Positions 22,356-29,244 of a stretch of 32,065 nucleotides of DNA are shown in pieces. Made by a program: the position numbers and the translations under genes. Below the pieces are notes generated by a model. It saw only the letters and a program-made list of their open reading frames with translations, was not told the origin of the DNA and ran no database searches. Within the stretch, counting starts at the first letter, position 1; the number at the start of each line of letters is the position of its first letter. This DNA is from a virus: positions 1 through 32,065 of the IMG/VR virus record IMGVR_UViG_3300050011_000379. One strand, written 5' to 3'.

Positions 22356-23373
22356 CGAGGGAGGGGGCCGTTACGTACTTCCGGAGGTCGGCTAGAGCGC
22401 CCTTCATCTTGACGCGAAATTCCGTGCCTGTTTGTGTTTTGCAAACAAAGATGGCCTTGTCGGACATCTTCCCGCGGCCGGACTCCACGCCAACTATGAG
22501 GAACTCCTCGGAATCGAAAACTTTTACTTTCTGTAGGTCCACTGAGCGCTTGTTGACGTACATCCCCTTGGCGTTGCGGACCATGAGGCCCTCGTAGCCC
22601 AAGGCGAGGAAGCGCTCGAACGCCAGGAGCATGTCATCCTCGTCGGCGACCTTGAGGGTCTTGACGGTGACCAGGGGGCTCTCGAGCTGGAGCGAGGCGA
22701 GGATGTTCTCCCGCTCCTGGAAGGGGGTGTTGTCCATCGCCAGGTCGTAGATGTGGTACTGTACGGCGTCCCCGCCGGCCTTGGGCTCGGGGTTGCGGAT
22801 GAAGGACGTCAGGTCCTCGAAGTTGTCCCGGTAGTCGTGGTTGTACAGCTCTCCGTCGAACGGCCCGCAGAAGCCCGTGGCTATGGCGAGCCTCTTCACG
22901 GCGGCGTTGATGTGCGGCAGCCCGGTGACGGGCTTCCTCGTTCGTGACCACAGGTGGGCCTCGCCATCTTCGTCGATGGTGGCGATGCACCGGTGGCCGT
23001 CGAACTTCGGCTGGACGTAGGCGGGGAACACGATTTTGTGCCCCTGCTTGGAGAAGGTGTGCGCGAGCATCGGCGCGAGCCCACCCTCGATGCAGGCGTC
23101 AACCTTGCCAGCTTCGGCTTCCTCAATGGTCTTGACGTAGCCCTTCTTCAGCTGCTTTTCCCACTTGGCCTGGGCTTCAGCATTTGCTTGAGCCTCAGCG
23201 TCGGTGGCGTTGGCCTTGCCGAGGTTCTTCCCTTCGGAGATGACGTCCATGGAGGTCTGGAGTTTGCCCCCGACCTGGCCAAAGGTCGTCCAGATAACGG
23301 CGCCCTTGGTGAGGATGGCCCAGCTCTGCAGGGCGCCAGTGCTGGTCTTCTTGAAGAGTGTCGGGAAGTTCAT
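22261..23373 (-). CDS. ATP-dependent DNA ligase with WGR-like N-terminus
   Basis: This encodes 370 residues from ATG 23373, overlapping the previous stop as ATGA. Residues about 10-80 match the WGR-like domain of phage ligases (LQSWAILTKGAVIWTTFGQVGGK, ISEGKNLGKANATD, split by a turn). The nucleotidyltransferase core has motif I QPKFDGHR with the AMP-accepting Lys at 123, motif Ia WSRTRKPVTG, motif III FDGELYNHD, motif IV EGLMVRN and motif V LQKVKV. The C-terminal OB fold ends in FQGRTGDGSLRFPVGLRLR. It seals nicks in replication and repair. It is the last gene of the leftward block, and its 3' end overlaps the convergent HNH gene by 95 nt. Confidence 0.9.
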   Translation of the reverse strand: MNFPTLFKKTSTGALQSWAILTKGAVIWTTFGQVGGKLQTSMDVISEGKNLGKANATDAEAQANAEAQAKWEKQLKKGYVKTIEEAEAGKVDACIEGGLAPMLAHTFSKQGHKIVFPAYVQPKFDGHRCIATIDEDGEAHLWSRTRKPVTGLPHINAAVKRLAIATGFCGPFDGELYNHDYRDNFEDLTSFIRNPEPKAGGDAVQYHIYDLAMDNTPFQERENILASLQLESPLVTVKTLKVADEDDMLLAFERFLALGYEGLMVRNAKGMYVNKRSVDLQKVKVFDSEEFLIVGVESGRGKMSDKAIFVCKTQTGTEFRVKMKGALADLRKYVTAPSLAIGRQLEVQFQGRTGDGSLRFPVGLRLRDDV

Positions 23374-23651
23374 GACCGCTTGCTCGTGGGCCAGAGGAGG
23401 AGGCGCGCGTCCCAGAGCATCTTCCCGGGGATGACCATCGCGGCCTGGGGGCCGGTGATGGTGATGCTGAGGGTAATCCCGACCCCGGCCTCGTACTTCA
23501 TGAAGGCCGCCTCGTGGCTGCCATCGGCACCTCGGCGTGTGCCCGTGCACTCCATCCCTCGCGCGAGCAGCGACACCGCCCCTGGCGTGGAGTCCGGGTA
23601 GACTTCCAGGCTGGACTTCTCCTTCTCCTTCTTCTTCGCAAATGGCCACAT
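23370..23651 (-). CDS. Small protein of unknown function next to ligase
   Basis: This encodes 93 residues from ATG 23651 with AAGGAGG 8 nt upstream. After a Lys-rich start (MWPFAKKKEKEK) it reads as a small beta protein: SHEAAFMKYEAGVGITLSITITG, then QAAMVIPGKMLWDARLL. Its stop overlaps the ligase start codon, so the two are coupled. No family recognised. Confidence 0.65.
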   Translation of the reverse strand: MWPFAKKKEKEKSSLEVYPDSTPGAVSLLARGMECTGTRRGADGSHEAAFMKYEAGVGITLSITITGPQAAMVIPGKMLWDARLLLWPTSKRS

Positions 23652-23653
23652 GG

Positions 23654-23920
23654 TCAGACCTCCTTGCTCATGATGGCCGCCATCACCGAGGAGTTGGTGC
23701 ACTCCCCGCTGCGGATGAACTCCATGGCCTGGCGACCATAGCTGCCCTGGAGTTGCCACACCAGGTGGGTATCGATAAGGCGCTGGAAGAGCGCCACCGC
23801 CTGCTCGTGGTCCAGGCGGCCCTCCTCGTAGGCAGAGACGAGGTGGGGAATGGGCACGGGCACAGGCTCGCACTTCTTGCGGGTGTGCCGGGTCGCGGGG
23901 TCCAGGGGGGTCGAAGTCAT
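23654..23920 (-). CDS. Small phage protein, LIDTxxxWQLQGSYGR family
   Basis: This encodes 88 residues from ATG 23920. The segment ISAYEEGRL-like (VSAYEEGRLDHEQAVALFQ), then LIDTHLVWQLQGSYGRQAM, matches from memory a small protein common in unrelated phages (a domain of unknown function, with the pattern GxLxxxExxxLFQxLIDTGLxWQLQGxYGR). No activity is known. The family is usually found among early genes, as here. Gaps on both sides are 2-3 nt. Confidence 0.65.
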   Translation of the reverse strand: MTSTPLDPATRHTRKKCEPVPVPIPHLVSAYEEGRLDHEQAVALFQRLIDTHLVWQLQGSYGRQAMEFIRSGECTNSSVMAAIMSKEV

Positions 23921-23923
23921 GGT

Positions 23924-24121
23924 CTACTTGCCTCCATTCTTGCGGTTGGCCAGCAGGGCTGCTCGGACGGTCTCCGCGGAGAAGCGGAGCTTGACGCCGT
24001 GGTGCTCCAGGTGGTCGTTGATGAGGTCCGCCATCTTCACGGCCTTGCCGGCTTCTTCCTGACAGCCCACGCAGAGCCCGGACTCTCCTGCGCCGGCGCT
24101 GCAGTTCGTGCACTGGGCCAT
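23924..24121 (-). CDS. Small zinc-ribbon protein
   Basis: This encodes 65 residues from ATG 24121. It opens with MAQCTNCSAGAGESGLCVGC, two CxxC pairs 14 residues apart, a probable zinc ribbon. It continues with a helix (MADLINDHLEHHG) and a second (SAETVRAALLANRKNGGK). It may be a small nucleic-acid or protein-binding factor of the early block. No exact family recognised. Confidence 0.6.
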   Translation of the reverse strand: MAQCTNCSAGAGESGLCVGCQEEAGKAVKMADLINDHLEHHGVKLRFSAETVRAALLANRKNGGK

Positions 24122-24123
24122 GG

Positions 24124-24669
24124 TTAGGCTCCTGTCTTGCGGAAGACAATGGCTTCGTGGGTGAGTTCCAGCTCCGTGCGGACGAGGGCTACCCTGGCGA
24201 TGCGTGCGGACATCAGGTCCCGAGCCGAGCCTCCGTGATACATTCCTGGCGCGGTATCCTGGGGGTAGTAGTCGCGGTCGTGGGGCATGGCTGCTTGAAT
24301 GGCTAGCTCGGCGGTTCGGAGGGTCTCGCAGGCGTGCTCCAGCTGGGCCAGGAGGTCCGCCTCGCTGGTGCCGTTGGAGTGCACCGTGGGGACGGCAAGT
24401 GGTCCGGGGACGTCGACGACGCGCTCGCCCTCCTCCTCGAGCTGGCGTCCCGCCGCCGAGCGCAGCTCCCGTAGGTCGTCGGCGTTGAGGCTCGCGCAGG
24501 CCATGAGAAATGGTGCCTTGGCCCCGCGGGTGGCCTGGTGGAGGTTCCCCCGGACTTGAAGGCACCAGCTTTGCGAGGATTGACGGTAGAGCCGGATGGC
24601 ACCCTCGGGCTTGATGTCCGGTAGCTTCTTTGCTTCGGTGGGGACTGGCCGGTAGAAGTTTTCGCTCAT
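24124..24669 (-). CDS. Protein of unknown function, early block
   Basis: This encodes 181 residues from ATG 24669, which follows the stop of a 28-codon remnant by 2 nt. The N-terminal part has short beta strands (AIRLYRQSSQSWCLQVRG) and then helices. The central part LLAQLEHACETLRTAELAIQAAM and the end RIARVALVRTELELTHEAIVF are amphipathic helices, possibly a coiled coil. No family recognised. Confidence 0.6.
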   Translation of the reverse strand: MSENFYRPVPTEAKKLPDIKPEGAIRLYRQSSQSWCLQVRGNLHQATRGAKAPFLMACASLNADDLRELRSAAGRQLEEEGERVVDVPGPLAVPTVHSNGTSEADLLAQLEHACETLRTAELAIQAAMPHDRDYYPQDTAPGMYHGGSARDLMSARIARVALVRTELELTHEAIVFRKTGA

Positions 24670-24671
24670 GG

Positions 24672-24758
24672 CTAGGCGACCTTCTTCTCCACGGGGGTGT
24701 TCTCCGTGGAGTACAGCGGGGGCAAGGACTTCATCGCGGCTTTGGTCATGAGCTTCAT
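24672..24758 (-). pseudogene. 28-codon remnant matching the N-terminus of DUF2958
   Basis: ATG 24758 opens MKLMTKAAMKSLPPLYSTEN and stops eight codons later at TAG. From memory the DUF2958 family begins with kLmTkel-kxLPpLYsTe and goes on with a VxVKFFxP strand and about 80 more residues. The match stops exactly where that strand should begin. Neither of the other two frames downstream continues the family. It still has a near-consensus promoter (24795-24823) and may persist as a leader peptide for the gene at 24669. Confidence 0.5.
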
Positions 24759-24794
24759 GGGGCGGTCTCCGGGGTTCGGGTGGCGTCTGTGGTG

Positions 24795-24823
24795 AGTATA
24801 GGCCCCTTCGGAGGCGGTGTCAA
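24795..24823 (-). promoter_or_regulatory. Near-consensus sigma-70 promoter
   Basis: On the minus strand TTGACA (24818-24823), 17 nt, then TATACT (24795-24800). It would drive the leftward early block from the DUF2958 remnant to the ligase. Confidence 0.85.
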
Positions 24824-24826
24824 GCC

Positions 24827-25261
24827 CTATTCGGAATAGGTCATGGTCCAGAACGGCGCCGGCCGCTCGTCGTCGACCTGGCACCTGGCCCCGAGGGGCT
24901 CCATGGGCTCGGCCTTGCCGGAGAAGACGTTGAACTTCTGCAGGACCGCGGAGGAGAAGTACTCGAAGCTCCGGCTTACCATGACCACGGGGTCCTGCCC
25001 GGGGCGCACGTGCCGCCAGGCCTCGACGGTCTGCTTCTGCTCGAAGACGTCCACGGCTCCGTCCTTGACCTTGACCTTCGCGAGCATGGCGTCCACGAGG
25101 GCCTGCAGTTCCTCGGCGGCCAGGGGCTCGAGCTGGTCCTGGGCGAGCTTGAAGCACTTGGACTTGACGGTGCGGTTGCGCCCGAAGACCCCGCGGACGC
25201 GGAGGCTGTACTCGAGGACCTTCTGGGGCTTGCCTGGGGTGGGGACGGCGGTGGTCGTCAT
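24827..25261 (-). CDS. Protein of unknown function, first gene of the leftward early block
   Basis: This encodes 144 residues from ATG 25261 with AAGGAG upstream. The start is Thr/Pro-rich, followed by strand-like KVLEYSLRVRGVFG, a helix QLEPLAAEELQALVDAML, and the end ARCQVDDERPAPFWTMTYSE. It has its own promoter at 25300-25328. The stop is 4 nt before the -35 of the next promoter. No family recognised. Confidence 0.6.
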   Translation of the reverse strand: MTTTAVPTPGKPQKVLEYSLRVRGVFGRNRTVKSKCFKLAQDQLEPLAAEELQALVDAMLAKVKVKDGAVDVFEQKQTVEAWRHVRPGQDPVVMVSRSFEYFSSAVLQKFNVFSGKAEPMEPLGARCQVDDERPAPFWTMTYSE

Positions 25262-25299
25262 GGTGGGCTCCTTGGTGCGAGGTTCACGCTGCAGGACGG

Positions 25300-25328
25300 A
25301 GTGTATACCCCCCGGGAGGCCCTGTCAA
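25300..25328 (-). promoter_or_regulatory. Near-consensus sigma-70 promoter
   Basis: On the minus strand TTGACA (25323-25328), 17 nt, then TACACT (25300-25305). GGGCTTGACA is shared with the promoter at 24795-24823. It lies back to back with the CAATCTA motif at 25347. Confidence 0.8.
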
Positions 25329-25346
25329 GCCCTTTCGGTGGTGCGG

Positions 25347-25353
25347 CAATCTA
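25347..25353 (+). promoter_or_regulatory. CAATCTA motif before the protease fusion gene
   Basis: GCGGCAATCTACC. The motif ends exactly 6 nt before ATG 25360, and no ribosome binding site is present in between. Confidence 0.6.
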
Positions 25354-25359
25354 CCCCCT

Positions 25360-28300
25360 ATGCTTGACCTGGACAAGATTCACGGAATGGTGGTTGACGG
25401 AATTTGTGCGTCTGCTGCGGTAGACAGTTCAGGAGAGGTGCTCGACATCCGCGGCGCCGACTGTAGCGACATGTACAATAACACCTGCCCGATTAATTAC
25501 GAGCACAAGAATCCTGACGACCCCGGGAACTCCGCGTTGGACATCGTGGGGCGCATTGTCTACGGGAAGAAGCTCTACTCCCTGGACGACTGCGAGACCT
25601 CCAGGCAGAAGGAGTTCTTCGAGAAGGTCAAGCTCCCGTGCATCTACTTCATCGGCGTGCTCGCCGACGAGGCCGGGCACCTGGGCGCGCAGTCCGCGGC
25701 CGCGCTCATCCGCAACGACGTCGCCAACGGCTTCGTGCCGCTCTGCCGCTGGAGCGTGGAGGGCAGTACCTTGGAGACTGCCGACAGCGGTCACAAGCTC
25801 GTGCGCTCCGTCGTACGCAGGGTGGCCCTGACCCTGAAGCCGTGTAATAGAAGTGTACAAACTGGGATTCTCGCCGACCCCGCGGCTCCCCCGAAGTTCG
25901 AGGTCAAGACGAAGGTCGACAAGCCCACGGAGGACCTCCTGGCCGGGCTGGCGGAGAAGCTCACCGCCAAGTCGACGTTCAAGTCCGAGGCCGACGGGCT
26001 CATGTACCGGAAGCTCGGCAGCTCCTGGGAGGACGCCTACGACCCATGTGTGAAGGCCCTCGAGGCCGGCATGCCCACGGGCGCCCCGTCGACGCTCACT
26101 GGCGGGGCCGCGCTCCAGCGTGAGGACATCTCCGAGCGGGCGCGGCGCATCCACGACGTCACGAACCGCGCGAAATCCGTCGTAAGGGACTGGTGGGGCT
26201 CCGGGGGAAAGGACGACATTCGGACCGTGCTGAAGATGCAGCTCCCCGAGGTCAGCCCGGAGTTCATCGAGCGTTTTTCTAGCGTCGTCGATGACTACCG
26301 GTTGAAGAACGCCGGCAAGGGCATGCTCAAGGTCGAGGACCTCCTGGACTTCTCGAGCCTGGAGAAGCGCGCCAAGGCCAAGCCTCCGGAGGAGTTGCCC
26401 GTCCAGGACAACGTCGAGCCCGAGGGCGGGGGTGACACGGACTTCGACACGGAGGCCCTGGAGGCCAAGGCCGGCAAGACCCAGCTGCCGCCGCCGAGCA
26501 AGTACCTGGAGGCGCACCGGCACCTCCCGGGGCCGCTGCCGACGCCCACCAGCCGCGCCCGGGCGTACTTCGACCCGGACAAGGGGGTGCTGCACACGCA
26601 GCTGGGCAGCTACCCCATGGCCATCCCCAGCGACGCCATGTACCGGGCCATCCTCGAGTCCCCGGCGGTGCAGCGTCCCCACGAGGAGGCGATGCGTCAC
26701 TGGCTGCACCTGCACAAGCTCCTCGCCGCGGGGAAGCTCCCCCCGGAAGTCATGATGCACGCCGCGCTCTTCTCCGGGCAGTCCAGCAGCGAGAAGGTCC
26801 CCATGCAGGAGATAGGTTTCTCGCATCTCCAGGACCAGATTGCCCGCGGCGCCGACCCCTCGCGGCCCGGTGGCGTCGGGAAGCATCACATCGCCGCCTA
26901 CAAGCAGGGCATCCTCGGCAACTCCGGGCTGCCGGAGTTCGAGCGCGAGCACTGGGCCGGTCCGGGGGGAGACGCGACGCGCGTCGGCCCGGATAGCGTC
27001 ACCGGCAAGCCCGAGGGCGCGCAGGCGTCGATGATGTACCCGACGCAGAAGGTCGACAACATCCTCAGCTACCACGAGCTGCACCCGGACCTCGTGAGGC
27101 TCCTGGGCCAGCACGGCGTCGATGCCCGGACCATCGCGAACAAGCTCATCCAGCAAAAGCAGGACGCGCGGAAGTACGCGGGCGTGGCCGCCCGCAAGGA
27201 GAAGGGACCGCTGGGCGTGCGCCAGCCGAGCTTCCAGGAGGCCACGGGCACGTCCCGGGTCCCGGGGTTCGCGCCGAAGACCATCCGGTACATGCTCGGG
27301 ATGATGGGTGCCGGGAACGCCCACGTCCCGGACACGCACTTCATCCGACACGTGTTCGGCCTGCCGACGGACTCCCAGGTCCGGGACGAGACCGAGGCGG
27401 AGCTGGGTCGGCCGCTGGGACCGGGTGAGAAGCCCTACGCGCCGAACGCCCACCTGAAGAACGTCATGTGGTACGGCCCCGGGGCCGGGCACATCGGCGA
27501 CGCCATCGACCGCTTCTACGGCGCCCACCACCCGGCGGTGGCCATGGTCCGGGACCGTTACGGGAAGCAGCTCGCCGGCCCCGACCAGGCCATCTTCCCG
27601 GGGTTCTGGGCGCACTGGCTGTCCATCGCCCCCCACGAGGGTCAGCAGGGCATCGCCAACTACGCGAGCAACGCCGAGACGAACCACAGCGTGTACTGGC
27701 GTGCCGTCGAGCACGTGCTCCAGCACTACGGCCTCAACGAGGACCTCGGCAAGGGCGAGGTGGGCCTGCACGACGCCGGCTCGGCTCCCGAGGGTATCCG
27801 GGCGCTGCCTCTGCACATGCGCACGTTCCTCGCGCAGAAGTCCATGGAGGGCCTGCTGGGGGAGACCCCGGCGTCGCTGTTCTACGCGCAGAAGCTGTTG
27901 CCGATGCTCCTCGCGGCCAAGCTCGGGGTCACCACCAGCGCCCCCGCCGCCGCGGCGGCCGTCGCCAAGGCCGAGGCCCTGGCGGTGAACCTCGGGGCGC
28001 TGACGCAGGCCCTGCGCAAGGCCGAGGAGGACCAGCAGGCCGGCGTGGAGACCTACCAAGGGCAGCGCGTCAAGCCTGGCTACTTGCACATGGCGTCCCC
28101 GCATCCTAAGACCGGCGAGCAGCGCTTCGTCGTCCTGGGTGCGACGCCGCGGGAGTTCGTGGGCCACTGGCCGTCGTCCCCGGAGAAGCTCGAGAGCGTG
28201 CACATCGACGACAGCCTGGAAGGCTTGCCGCCGTATCACGTGCTCGCATGGCCAAAACCCGCGGAGAGCAAGTCCTTCGTTATCCAGGCCGAGCACGGCA

Positions 28301-29244
28301 TCCCCGAGGTGACGCACCACCCGGAGCAGAAGCGCCTGCTCCACGGCCTGCGCACCGAGACTCGCGCCTCCGCACCGGCTCACGCCATCGGCCGCGGCAT
28401 CAAGGGCGTGCACGAGAACGCCTTCAGCCGCCCCGGCGATGCCTTCTGGACGCAGGGCCCCGCGGGCCAGCCGGTGTTCGTGAAGCGCAGCCTCGACACC
28501 AACACCAAGGACTTCGACGAGGCGCGACGCGAGGCGGCCTACTACAACCTCGGCAAGGAGTACTTCGGCCTAGGCGACTACCTGACGCCGACGGCGGCGT
28601 ACACGCACCCCATAACGGGGCAGAACTACAGCGTTTCCGAGGGCGTCAGCGACGCCGAGCACTGGGACGAGAAGTCCGAGGCTCACAGGGCCGTGCTCGC
28701 CGGGCTACACGGTGCCGGAGAGGCGGACAAGCTCCAGCTGATGAATGGCATCATGGGCAACACCGACAGGCACGGGCACAACTACGTGTTCTCCAAGGCG
28801 GCACGCGGGGGACTGAAGCTCATCGACCACGGGCGCACGCTCTTCCACAGTGAGAACCGCGGCTTCCGGCCGGCGGCGTACATGTGGCATCACCTGGACC
28901 CGAGGAACCCCTTCATGCACTCCGCGGTGCCCGTGCATCCCCTGGCGCAGCAGTGGCTCCACGGGCTGCCTACCGCGGGTATCGTCGCAGCTGCAGCTGC
29001 CTCGGGGATGTCCAGCGCGTACCAGCTGGAGCTGCTCGAGCGCCTCACGACGGCCAAGGCGGTCCTCAGGGCTAACCCCAGTGCCACGTACAACGACATC
29101 GGAGACGGCATCTACCGCGTCAACGAGGTCTCGCGGCGCCTACGCGCAGACGCCTCCTCCGCGGCGCAGGCCGCGCCCGCGGTACCGCCAGTGCCGGAAA
29201 CCCAGCCAGCGCGTAAGCTCCGAGGCGACGCTCATGCCAAATAG
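25360..29244 (+). CDS. Prohead protease fused to HhH-GPD glycosylase-like and HipA/PI-kinase-like domains
   Basis: 1294 residues from ATG 25360. Residues 1-180 resemble T4 gp21-type prohead proteases: INYEHKN (His 49), LPCIYFIGVL, then CRWSVEGSTL (probable Ser 132) and RRVALTLKPCN. Residues about 180-380 are helical, charged linker. Residues about 380-800 hold a second domain; VPGFAPKTIRYMLGMMG (634-650) and VPDTHFIRHVFGL (656-668) resemble the helix-hairpin-helix and catalytic Asp of endonuclease III, with Lys 640 and Asp 658 at the catalytic places. Residues about 1030-1200 look like a HipA/PI4K-type kinase: FVKRS (Lys 1042), DEARRE, GNTDRHGHN (Asp 1136, Asn 1141), LIDHG (Asp 1156). The protease call is good, the kinase fair, the glycosylase-like region tentative. 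It overlaps the next gene by 11 nt. Confidence 0.7.
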   Translation: MLDLDKIHGMVVDGICASAAVDSSGEVLDIRGADCSDMYNNTCPINYEHKNPDDPGNSALDIVGRIVYGKKLYSLDDCETSRQKEFFEKVKLPCIYFIGVLADEAGHLGAQSAAALIRNDVANGFVPLCRWSVEGSTLETADSGHKLVRSVVRRVALTLKPCNRSVQTGILADPAAPPKFEVKTKVDKPTEDLLAGLAEKLTAKSTFKSEADGLMYRKLGSSWEDAYDPCVKALEAGMPTGAPSTLTGGAALQREDISERARRIHDVTNRAKSVVRDWWGSGGKDDIRTVLKMQLPEVSPEFIERFSSVVDDYRLKNAGKGMLKVEDLLDFSSLEKRAKAKPPEELPVQDNVEPEGGGDTDFDTEALEAKAGKTQLPPPSKYLEAHRHLPGPLPTPTSRARAYFDPDKGVLHTQLGSYPMAIPSDAMYRAILESPAVQRPHEEAMRHWLHLHKLLAAGKLPPEVMMHAALFSGQSSSEKVPMQEIGFSHLQDQIARGADPSRPGGVGKHHIAAYKQGILGNSGLPEFEREHWAGPGGDATRVGPDSVTGKPEGAQASMMYPTQKVDNILSYHELHPDLVRLLGQHGVDARTIANKLIQQKQDARKYAGVAARKEKGPLGVRQPSFQEATGTSRVPGFAPKTIRYMLGMMGAGNAHVPDTHFIRHVFGLPTDSQVRDETEAELGRPLGPGEKPYAPNAHLKNVMWYGPGAGHIGDAIDRFYGAHHPAVAMVRDRYGKQLAGPDQAIFPGFWAHWLSIAPHEGQQGIANYASNAETNHSVYWRAVEHVLQHYGLNEDLGKGEVGLHDAGSAPEGIRALPLHMRTFLAQKSMEGLLGETPASLFYAQKLLPMLLAAKLGVTTSAPAAAAAVAKAEALAVNLGALTQALRKAEEDQQAGVETYQGQRVKPGYLHMASPHPKTGEQRFVVLGATPREFVGHWPSSPEKLESVHIDDSLEGLPPYHVLAWPKPAESKSFVIQAEHGIPEVTHHPEQKRLLHGLRTETRASAPAHAIGRGIKGVHENAFSRPGDAFWTQGPAGQPVFVKRSLDTNTKDFDEARREAAYYNLGKEYFGLGDYLTPTAAYTHPITGQNYSVSEGVSDAEHWDEKSEAHRAVLAGLHGAGEADKLQLMNGIMGNTDRHGHNYVFSKAARGGLKLIDHGRTLFHSENRGFRPAAYMWHHLDPRNPFMHSAVPVHPLAQQWLHGLPTAGIVAAAAASGMSSAYQLELLERLTTAKAVLRANPSATYNDIGDGIYRVNEVSRRLRADASSAAQAAPAVPPVPETQPARKLRGDAHAK

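Noticed and set aside
25429-28413. Long leftward open frame (about 994 codons) opposite the protease fusion
   Set aside because: It mirrors a gene whose codons end mostly in G or C, which leaves few stops on the other strand. The translation is Val/Arg/Leu/His-rich with no recognisable domain, and the rightward frame has clear motifs.
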